Shown here: positions 27,201 to 39,200 of the stretch, piece after piece
Layout of the letters: each line of letters begins with the position of its first letter
Position numbering within the stretch: the first letter of the stretch is position 1
Assembly: GCA_032622095.1 (NCBI GenBank)
Contig: CP136069.1
Coordinates: forward strand, 9,872,036 to 9,936,035
Direction: 5' to 3'
DNA: 64,000 bases
DNA from: Siphonodentalium dalli
Taxonomy: Eukaryota > Mollusca > Scaphopoda > Gadilida > Siphonodentaliidae
Notes under the pieces: generated by a model
Seen by the model: the letters and a program-made list of their open reading frames with translations, nothing else
What the model was told of the DNA's origin: nothing
Databases searched by the model: none
Program-made: the position numbers and the translations under genes

Positions 27201-30200
27201 GATATGTATGTGCGTGTGCTATGTCGCTGATTATATTATTGAGTCAAGCATATTTGAAGCTATGAAGACGCAAACTGAGTTCCTGATTTCCATAATTTTC
27301 ATTTGCCATATGGAAAACCCATCAATGTTATGGACGCGGAGATGGCACATGCCAGAAGCCATGATTGACAGGTTGGCACGAGCGGCACGTGATCGATTGG
27401 TCAAAGACGCTGAGTGTCAGTCGTCATATTACATGCTAATTGAGTTTAATTGCTTCGATGCTAGAGTCGACGATGACTCAACGTGCACCTGTTATGGAGT
27501 GTTTGAAATTTGGGAATCGAGATAGTGCCCTGTTTGATCTATATGCTAAATGGCCATGCAACATGCATGGGCAAAAAGATTTTCCCTCTTTGGCAAGCCC
27601 ATATTGTGAGATGACAGTCTGTCTCTCAAAGTCAAAGGGAGAGGGTAGAAGAAGGTGTCGTTTTGGCTGCCTTGTAAAACATGTTTTAAATAATACTAAT
27701 AACATCATGTGCATTATCTAAAATTAGTGATTGTGTTGTATCGAAGTTACCATACGTTATATCTAGATAAGTGATGCCTCCTATCGCATTCAAACTGCAT
27801 GATACGGTTATGATTCATGGGCAGCTGCGAAATGTTTTCCGAATGCTTTGTTTTCAAGTTAGTTTGCATTATAGCTTAACTAATTCGTATTTATTTAATT
27901 CGTATTTCATATGAAATACGCCTTATTAAATTTAATTTTAATGTGAAAAGTTGCGCGTTTTCTACCAGAGTGGTGTTTTATTGCCTGTGAATGACATGAT
28001 GCGTGTATATGTTGCGCATCGCGTGGACGGTTGTTTAGTACATTAAAGTGAAGTCCAGTTCGCGTGTTAGTTGTGTGCACGTGGCAAGTTAGCTGTTTTT
28101 AATGCGATGGCTTAAATGAAGAGCGTTTCTGGTTTGCGTTAATTATATTGTTTTTTTGTTTTTGTTTTGCATGGTGCACCTGTGTTGTCGATGTATGGCG
28201 GTGTATGGTTCGATATAATTAAAGAGTTTAATGGAGAATAATTTGTTTTCTTGGATTGTATTTAACGCGAATTATCACAATATGTACGGTTTGTATGTAC
28301 ATTTTTTTTGGCGGTTAAATGTTGTGTAAGTGTATATTGTTGTATAATAAAGGTGTCTTTGTTTTGTTCCAACGCATGTGCATGGATGAAATGGGGAAAT
28401 GGGTGTTTCAATGGGTGTGCAAAGTGTATGTGGCAGCAATGATAAAGTGAACGGTCACTCACCAGATTTCCAAGAATAATGATGTGCATGAATCTGTAGA
28501 GATGAATGTCTATACTGGAACTGGTAGGTGAGCTAACGAATGTTTTGTAGATGTGAGTTTGTGTGTGACCAAAGTGTGTCCGGAACCGTGTGTGAATGTT
28601 TATATGCGTAGAACATGTAGTCTGTGGCTGGATCTGTGTCCGCGAAAGTGTGTGAGTGTTCATTGTGTTGGATTAACGGTGTAATCTAGCTGTGGCTGAT
28701 GAAACTCTGTTCGAGACGTACTGAATGGTTATATCTGGAGAAGCGCTATGAACTGGATAGTTGAATAAGCTGTGTCCGCGAACGTGGCGAAAACGTGAGA
28801 TATCTATGTCGGAGAATTCAGTGTGGTTGAAATTGTACGTGTCTGTGAGTGATGTCGTATTTTCTATAATTCTAAACGCGAGAATATTGGTGATCACCGC
28901 GGATCTGCCAATATCATCAGGCTGTGTTCCCGTGGTTGAGTCGTGGTTGAGATTGTCTGGTTTGTTGGCCGTTGATTGATGCGTTGGTCTAGTATGTATC
29001 TTGTATGCGGTCGTCTAGTATGTATCTTGGCAGTGGTCGTCTAGTATCTATCTTGGCAGTGGCCGTCTTGTATGTATCTTGGCAATGGTCGTCTAGTAGC
29101 TGAGACTTCAAGCTGTGTAGTAGTGAGACGCAGAACTGTTCACGGTACCATTAATACTATGTGAGGTAATGGACACATAGATATATATATATAGGTACAA
29201 GTCTTTATTACGTCGTGAATAAGATACAAGCAGTGTATACAAATGTGACAATCGATGATGCAATTGTTATAATAGTCGAGCCTCTACGTATTAGAGGCTC
29301 GGAAGTGGAATAGGAAAAGCATGAGGTGATGGGATGTGGTTGTCTCTTATATACTATTTGGGACGCATATTAGACGAGGCGTTTGGCAATACACATCGGG
29401 ATTGGTTCCTTCGTTATGGGCATTTCCTTTGCCCATATTTGGGAGCCATCTTCACTGTGTGTATATCTTCGCTGAGAATAAGACGTGTGAGGTTTCGAGA
29501 ACCGAACACGAATATCTGAGTTTGGGGTTTTATATATTGGGACATTCGTATAGTTTGAATCAAGTTGTGAGATTATAATGGGTAGTTATCTCACAATACA
29601 TACACAGAAAATCATTATGATAAATATTATAATACATCGATGTCGCGTTTAATGGGTGTATACTTGTTTACTCATCATAATCAGATAATATATTTACCAA
29701 TTTATATGGTATATGGTGAGTATCAACGAATTTATATTTACTAATATACATGTGTGTACTCGAGCACCTACAAATGTGAACGCGCACACATGTGCGTAAG
29801 CCTCAGGAGTTTCTGAAAATTTCCAAAAATCTTTTTAATAAATACCGAAAGGTTTTTTGTTTTGCACTCGCTATTTTGATTGAATAATTGGTTCAACTTC
29901 AGAGTGTTTGGTCTATTGAAATAGTATGGTTTGATGTATCTTACTCTCAAACCCTTTAATTTTTCACACTTCAAGATAACGTGGAATTCATCTCCTAGCT
30001 CTGCGTTACATAATGAGCACTTTCTTTCTGAGTAGTCTCGATTTGTCCATGATCCGTCTTCGATTGGTAATTTATGATTTCTTGTCCGGAATCTCAGGAG
30101 AGCGTGTATCATAGATGTATCGCTGGATGACAAATATTTTTCACGGACAAAGTTATCTTTCACGACTCGATAAAAGGTAAATTTGTTTGATACAGCTATT

Positions 30201-33200
30201 GCGGTTCTCCATTGTTGTGAGTATATATCAGTTAGTCTCATTCTGACAGAGTCGCGAAATTGATTGAGGTTATCGACCAGCTGATAGGTCCAACTGTTAC
30301 CCATGCCGATTGCGTTAAGGGTCTTATGCTGCCCAGCAATCCATGCAGGGGAACTTCTTATTATCGTAATAAGACATCAGCATAATATAATACAATGCGA
30401 GTGGCGTTCTATTTGTCGTCATTGTGTTGAGCTTGCCCCAATAAGACAAGTAACATGTTTTTATTCTTACTGATATGGGACACATGCCGAGTTCTCCATA
30501 TATGAATGCACTAGGTGTAGATTTTTTACAAGATACAATATACAACAATGTATTGACTAAACACCGCAATGAGCAGTTGTAAGATACTGATGAGTAACAT
30601 ATATACATAAATAAACAATACATAAATATATTAAGATAACAAACACAGTTCTTGTCAACATTCCCTCAACAATTTCTTCAAGTTTTATGATTTCGTCGTA
30701 CGTAGGAAAAACTGCCGGACTATGTTATAAACTTTGTTAATTAATTTAATATTATCATTTCTCATAATCAGTGCAAATTATTAATTTGCGTCAATGAAAT
30801 TATTGAATTCACTATCGCTGAATAAATTGTATAATAAATGTTCGTATATGCTTTACATTCAATGACATAATGCATTTGACATTCAACACATTGTTTTTCA
30901 CATATGGAACAGAGTCGATTTCATAATGGTATTACTGGTTGTCGATGCCTCCCTTTGTATATTGCCAATACGTGGTTGCGTGCAAGGAAGCTAGTTAGAA
31001 ATGATAATGTCTTAGATTTAAACGATAGATGAATACTAGAATCTCCAGTTTTAAATTGACTTCCGGCAGCGCAAACAAGGTGTCGATAATTATTCTGATC
31101 TACATGTAAGGCAGCGTTAGAGTTAGATTTAGTATTATACATTCATACGACCACGAACAAGCATAGCTGTTTGATGTCAGCTGCGGAAATCGTAACGTAT
31201 CATTGGTTGCCACAGCCAGTTGCGACGGAATCGCAGTCAATTTGCACGTGCAATACGTAGGGTGACACATTTAAACGATATACGCATGCTCGCAACTCCA
31301 GCTTTGGTTTGGCTTCGGATAGCTTAGCCAGGGCATGTTGAGCCAAATTATGCCGGTTATACAAAAAGGTCATGCCAACGGAAATAACCGGTATAGCACT
31401 ATACATGAAGGGAAGTCATATAATTTGTACGCGTGTATGACCGTGGTACAGTAATTCGAGACGGAATGTTATTATTATAATGATGGCACAGTGGGCGACA
31501 ACACCATGTCACCAGAATAAAAACCTCTTGTGTCAGGTTATAACAACAAACCATGCATTACCGGTGGTAACTGACGGTTCTGAATGCCTTTATGCCGGAT
31601 CACCGACAAATATCTGTTTGAAACAATTATTGCCACTCATTAATGAGTTTAAGGTGAATGACGTCATTTGCTCGAAATCAGGATGATCGTTGTTGCACCT
31701 TAAACTCATTAATACTGGATGACGTCACAGCTATGCAGGTTAACGATTGAATATCGCCTTCATGATTCTAAGTCCGATATTTAACACAGTCATCATCACC
31801 GGTTGTCTTCATAACAGAATAAGCATTATGGAACACTTTCGGAAATTCAATGGATCCTTTAGAAAGACTTTAGTGTCTAATCACGCTTTAACTCTTCCAT
31901 GACTGGACCTTTCTGCAATTTTGCGAAAACCATATGTCAATGTATTCTCTTGTATATGCGAGTCTCTCATATGTAGCCTCCGGTTTCTTTCTCGAGTCTA
32001 ACTTTCTCCCTCCGATCACTCACCTTCGCGATAACGAATCCATCTCCGGTTTCTTTATGGAGTCTAACTTTCTCCCTCGGATCACTCACCTTCGCGATAA
32101 CGAATCCATCTCCGGTTTCTTTCTGGAGTCTAACTTTCTCCCTCGGGTCACTCACCTTCGCGATAACGAATCCATCTCCGGTTTCTTTCTGGAGTCTAAC
32201 TTTCTCCTTGAGAACCTCTGGGAAGAATGGATTATCTGGTTTATTTATCGACTCGGGAAGATCCATCTTCAGTCCACTTGGCTGCCTTGTGCTCCTGGTG
32301 AGTTCTGGGATCGGGGCCACATGTGGGATTGCATCTTCAAGTTTCAAAGCTTGCCTGGAAGTCGATAAGTCACGCATTCAAACATAATATATTGGATAAC
32401 CAGATTACGTTACACTTACATGTACGTACACATGGTACGTGGAAATATACAGTGTCGAATATACACTTCCAATACAAGTTGAGATTACTGTGAATGCCAA
32501 GTATTGTTATAGCCAAGTAAGAGTTGCTATTTGTTGGAAGTTTTCACTTTTCTCACAATTTTCGGAAATTTAACTCGCAATAAAACAGAATATTTCACGA
32601 AAAATCAATCCCTTCATTTTTGTAATTATCAGCACTCTGTGTGAACTTACCTGATAAAAGTTCCGGCCACTTCTCCTTGAGCGAGAATGGTGATACCTCG
32701 CGTCTTACCTGATAAAGGTTCCGACCACTTCTCCCTTGAGTGAGAATTGTGACACCCCGTGTCTTACCTGATAAAGGTTCCGGCCACTTCTCCCTTGAGT
32801 GAGAATGGTGACACCTCATGTCTTTCAGCACACACGGCACTCTTGATGACGAACTGCTTGGCGTTTCCAACGATCTCGTATGTGACACGGGCAGTGGATG
32901 CAATTGGAATGTTCTGGAATATAGATATTGCAAAATGACATAATTTTGCAACAAAAACATATATAAAAACATCAAAGAGTTGTAGCAACTTGCTGAATAA
33001 CCATATCAGAAATGTTTACCCTTTCAGTGCCAAGTCGGATTATTGTATCAACCCATATTTCCTTGATAATTTTTCAAATTTATTGATTATAATAATGTGA
33101 TACATTGATGGAAAGAGTTCTTATCACATTATTATAATCAATAAATTTGAAAAATGATCAAGAAAATATGGGTTGATACAAAAATCGAACTTGGCACTCA

Positions 33201-36200
33201 AAGGGTTAATCAATTGATATCCTTTAAATTAATAGCGGCCTTATACACTCATTAATAGCGGCCTTATACACTCAACATTTGCTTCACTAGTACTAACATA
33301 CACCGATGTACACAGCTAAACTGTTTATTCAACCGTTGATAGCGTAACCTTGAACAATATTTCCTGAATTCTACATCCCCCGTTACGAAAGCTTTCTTCC
33401 TTCTCCGAACTAGAACTATATATTAACTGTTGTTATCCCTTTCTATACTGACTATTCGCCCATTCAGTTGTGAAAGTATACATTTGAGACGTCTATTATT
33501 AACCCTTTCAGTGCCAAGTCCGATTTTTGAAACAACCCATATTTCCTTGATCATTTTTCAAATTTATTGATTATAATAATGTCATACATTGATGGAAAGA
33601 GCTCTAAGAGCTCTTTCCATCAATGTATCACATTATTATAATCAATAATTTGAAAAATGATCAAAGAAATATGGGTTGATTCAAAAATTGGACTTGGCAC
33701 TGAAAGTCTTAATGTAATTAAAGCAGACGACATGGAATGTCAGGTTGGAAATATCCAACAGATTGAAAACTCCAAACACAAGGGATTCAAATTGATATGA
33801 GTTCCACAGAGGGTGAATTTAGTGATGCTAGCCCGCTGTGCCCGCTCTGTGAATTGGATTTAGACAAGGGGCAGTGGGGAGGTGTTGGAACGTTCAAAGT
33901 GAGACCATGCCTGAGTTCAGTGTGCCGGTCATTTGCATAATTAAGTCACCAGAGGGTGAATTTAATAACGCTATCCCGCACAGTGGCTATCATTACCAAA
34001 TTCACCCTCGTGGGGCCTCATTCTGCATGGCCTCATCTTCTATGGCCTATGGGAGACATAGACTCAGATTGAAGTTCCAAAATGGTGAATATTGGGAACC
34101 TCGTTTATGCAATGTGTTGTCTGCCAATTTTGGGATAGAGAGATAAAGTAAAACAAAGAAGTTTCTATAGAAATTTGATAATAAAGAAACTTTCCAGAGA
34201 AGATGAGGGCAAAGCAGAAATGAGGTCCACATAGGCTTAATTTAGATATTCTACCCTGCTGGGTAGCGTCAATAAATTCACCTTCTGGGAACCCCATTCT
34301 GCAAATGCCAGACACACAACAACACTTATATTGACGGAGACCCTCTTGCCACGCCTCTGGTCGAGCCGATTTTATTTCAAAACACTCAGATGGTCTCTTC
34401 TCGACTTACCGGTTGTGGTCCACTCAGATGGTCTCTGTTCGACTTACCGGTTGTGGTCCACTCAGATGGTCTCTGCTGGACTTACCGGTAGTGGTCCACT
34501 CAGATGGTCTCTCCTCGACTTACCGGTTGTGATCCACTCAGATGGTCTCTTCTCGACTTACCGGTTGTGGTCCACATTCAGGACAAGTCCATCCCGCGGC
34601 TCCGAATCTGGTGAAGTTTGGTTTGTCCAGACATTTCTTGTAATCTCTAACTTTGGTTACGACCATCTCGCCCTCCTCGGCCTGTTCTGGTTTCGGTTGT
34701 ATCTCATACATAGTCTCGCATTCACCTGCTGGTGTCGGCTACAATAAGATACCAGACGGTTAGCGTGATATAATGCATGTATAGGCTATATCCCGCTTGG
34801 GTATCTGTACACGAAATATTGACCACGGCGCGTTTTTTTTTACCATGTGCCAATGCATTCTCTTATATATGCGAGTCGACCATATGTCGCCTCGCATATA
34901 TAAGAGAATGCATTGGCCTAACAATTTTTTACAATTTTAATAATTTTTTCTTGTAAATTCTTTAACAATTTTATAATTTCACTCATACAGAGCCCCAGAC
35001 AAACATGAGCAGACGACACGCTTCTATATGCTTCTATAGATGTGTGGTGCTCCCTGCAGGGTAATGGATGTTTTTTATTTTATGTCCTAACAATTGTTAG
35101 AAACATTTATTTAAAAAAAATGATAAAATATTGTTAGGCCAATCTATTCTCTTATATATGCGAGGCGACCTATGGTCGACTCGCATATATAAGAGAATGC
35201 ATTGGCACAGGGTAATAAATCCAAATTTCGGAGATTGAGGTGTGTTCATGATGGTTTATGATGTATGTAAATTACCTCGAGCGTCTTGATGAATCCGAAT
35301 TTCGTGAATTTCGTGTTCATTGTGATTTATGAAGAGTTATGATGTAAGTAAATTACCTCGAGTGTCCTCAGGAATCCGAATTTCGGAGATTGAGGTGTGT
35401 TCATGATGGTTTATGATGGTTTATGATGTATGTAAATTACCTCGAGCGTCTTGATGAATCCGAATTTCGTGAATTTCGCGTTCATGACGATTTATGATTC
35501 ATGTAAATTACCTCGAGTGTCTTGATGAATCCGAATTTCGTGAATTTCGCGTTCATGACGATTTATGATTCATGTAAACAACCTCGAGTGTCTTGATGAA
35601 TCCGAATTTCGTGAATTTCGCGTTCGTGACGATTTATGATTTATGTAAATTACCTCGAGTGTCCTGAGGAATCATAATGTCGGTGTGTTTATGATGGTTT
35701 ATGATTTATATAAATTGAATCTGAATTTCGGGGGTTGAGGTGTGTTCATGATGGTTTATGATGGTTTACGATGATTACTGATGTGTGTAAATCGTGAATT
35801 TCGTGTTCATGATGGTTTATGATGGTTTATGATTTATGTAAATTACCTCGAGTGTCCTCAGGAATCCGAATTTCGGGGATTGAGGTGTGTTCATGATGAT
35901 GTTGCTCTCGTCGTCATCTATAGAGCGTTTGGAATCGATATTCATCTCAAACAGTCCAACGAGACCGCGTTTGATGTTCACCGACCACAGTGGATCTTCC
36001 TCCTCGGTGCGCAGGTCAAACACGTGACCGTTGACGTAGCTGAAATAAGATGTAAACTAATGTAAGGCTGCGTTCACACACTCGCCCGGAATTATTTACA
36101 TTTCGATGCCAGAAAGCTATAATGTGCCGGCAAACGAATGTAAAACAAGCCTGAATTTAGTGTGTCTAACCCTTAGAGATCCCCACATGGAATGGGGCAG

Positions 36201-39200
36201 ACCATACTTCGTAGTGCATGCTCCCATCTGCGTGAGGCTCCCTGTGGGTTAGGCATTAAACCTTTTCAGTGAGGTTTGAGATGTATGTCTACTCTTGCTG
36301 ACTAAGCCTGAGTTTAGTGTGCCTTTCAGTTGCAAAATGAGGTCCACAGAGGGTGAATTTAGTGACGCCTAGATTCTTTATCATTTTTAGTTTAGTTTCT
36401 CTATATCCCCAAATTGGCAGACGACACTTTGCATAATCGATGTTCTCAATGGGTGTACATCACCATTTGGGAACATCAATCTAAGTCTATGTCTCCCTAG
36501 CAGATGAGTCCATGCAGAATGAGGTCACCGAGGTGACATTTGGTTATGATAGCCTACTATGCGGAATGGCGTCACTAAATTAACCATCTGGGGACCTCAT
36601 TCTGTAAATGACAGGCAGACTAAACTCAGTATTGATGCAACAATGCCTATTTAATTTTAGTAGCACCGTTACTTATAGGGCTACAGAAGGTTTACGTCTC
36701 ACGTATTTAGCTTTTGTAAAGATGCATTATAGCAGCATGTGGCAAATTGTGTTGTATATATCCTGGCATGATGGCATAATATCTACCATGCGAAACATTA
36801 GTTGGTGTGTTGCATGCCCGAAATTATTATTTTTGGCCCGACAGTTAGATGTTGAATAAACAGAAGACCCAAACTTTAAAGACATAAATCATTGGGGTTT
36901 GACTTGAGGTGCAGTGGCGATAAATCTTTCAGGTGGATCTGTTTAATGGTATGTGTACATGTAAAGATATTTAACAGCCGACTTGTATATTAACAACACG
37001 TATTTTCACTCAAGTGTTGTTGGCCAATATCTGGCTTTTTTCATGGAATCGCTTGGTGCTACGACCATTTTGACAGTCATTTCATGGCCAAGATTGCATA
37101 ATTTTCTGTACTTGTCACTCTATTCACTCCCGTTCTCCAATTTAACACAAACTGGTATAACGGCGTACGTCCGATGCCACAATATATCGTATAATGGCGT
37201 ATTTCGAGAACTGATGTAGACAAACATGTTGGACGCCGTCTTGGATAACAAAGTTTCCAAAAAGCGGAGACTGTTCCGCGTCGAATGATACCAAAATCAG
37301 CTTGTATATATCCAATTTCTTCCGGGTTGATCCCCGAATTCTGCTTCAACGACCACACTATATGTTGTAAACAACATGCATGGTGGGAATTTTAACCAAG
37401 TGTTTTGTTTATGCGCACTCTTTGTGTACTGTAATGTACTGTAACATACTTTAGCTTTTGTTTACTAACGATCTGGAAAATAACATATGTCTATAAAAAT
37501 ATGTCTATATTTTAATATTCTTTCTGTTTGTGGGGATTTTAATGAATTGTAACAGCAATGCCCACCGAGAAGGTCATCCGTTTATTTAAGTTAATTTAAT
37601 TACCAATAAGATGGAGCTTTCCGTTACGGGCGAATGTTGGATATTCATAAATAAAATTGTTTATCTCATTAGTCGCAAATGTCTTGGTTAAAGGTAATAA
37701 CTTGTTTGTATACGCTCGTTAAATGTAATAACTTGTTTGTATACGCTCGTTAAAGGTAAGAACTTGTTTTTATACGCTCGTTTTGTAAAAATTAATTTAA
37801 TTATGTTATTGGTCCGCCCGTCCGTTCGCTTGTTTTCGAAAATGATAACTTTCGTAAGTCTGAACTGAATGGGATGAACATTGTTATGTCAGTTTACTAG
37901 CCCAAAATACAGGTGAAGTTCAAATTTTGATTCCGCCCGCCAATTGTTGCTGTACATTTTTTTGCTATAGTTTCTAAAGCAGGTATCGATATCCATTCAA
38001 TTGAACCATCTCATGGAGCCTTCATTCCAGAGTTTATAAAATAGTGATGGTGATCGCTATTTGTTATTAATCATAACAAGGACGGTCGAAAATATGACTG
38101 CTAAATGATAAAAATCCTGATGTTTAACAATGACCTTGACCTTTATACGTGACCTTGACATTTCAAGGTCACCGTGGAAATATGGAAATGTCGGCCATTA
38201 CAAGTGTTTCCATAAACCAATGTAAACTTTTATTAAATTATTCACGATAGGCACTATTAAATGTAGAATTCCAAAATTATTAGCCACCGTTGCCATGGAA
38301 AAAAATTATCAAATTTGTCCCAATCGGATTTTCATAAAAAAAATTATATTTTAATGAAGTACATATTCAGCTATCCAGTAAACTAAAGGCGTTTGGGTTG
38401 CAATTAGTTCCGGGTTGACCTCATTTTTCGGCTAGATCGCATATAGATGTCTAGGTGTCAACGTGTAACCGCCTAGACGAATACAACACATGCATGTTCA
38501 TACCATTAAAAGTAAACTAAATTAAAATGCGGACATCGACCATTTCAAATAAAGATGCATTAAGCGTGGCTTCCTTTCTGCAGGTCGAACATAAATTCAC
38601 CCATATTAATCAGTGTTGCTAAAAGGAATAAATTTTATTTAGTTTTAAGCCAATTTACATCGTCTAGTGTCACTATATTAGACTATATCGGATAACGGAA
38701 TACTGTTGTAGATGTATTAATGGAACTGGAGATTTCTGTCTGATATAATGAATTTACTCCTTCACAAGAAGTACTGCTAATTTACTATGATGTTGGTGGG
38801 TCCTGCTAATTTGCTATGATGTTTGGTGCCCCTGCTAATTTGCTATGGTGTTGGTGGGTCCTGCTAATGTGCTATGATGTTGGTGACCTCTGATAATTTG
38901 CTATGATGTTGGTGGGTCCTGCTAATTTGCTTAATTATGTTGTTGGCCTCTGCCAATTTGCTATGATGTTGATTGGTCTTGATAATTTTCTATATGATGT
39001 TGGTAGCACCTGCTAATTTTCTATGGTATTGGTGACCCCTGCTAATTTGCTATGGTATTGGTGACCCCCTGCTAATTTGCTATGGTATTGGTGACCCCTG
39101 CTAATTTGCTATGATGTTGATTGGTCTTGATAATTTTCTATATGATGTTGGTAGCACCTGCTAATTTTCTATGGTATTGGTGACCCCTGCTAATTTGCTA

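Larger units (their letters stand above)
21561..29595 (-). mobile_element. Non-coding LTR retrotransposon (LARD-like), minus sense
   Basis: Two 436-bp direct repeats (21561-21996 and 29160-29595) run TGTGAG...CTCACA and are flanked by the 4-bp duplication ATAC (21557-21560 and 29596-29599). The LTRs differ at a single base (21776). On the minus strand the LTR has a TATA box and an AATAAA signal. The 7.16-kb interior has no gag, protease, reverse transcriptase or integrase on either strand, so it must be mobilised by another element. It holds two structured tandem arrays. Its sense strand is A/C-rich. It sits in intron 8 in the same orientation as the host gene. I cannot assign it to Gypsy or BEL without a coding relative. 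Confidence 0.85.
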
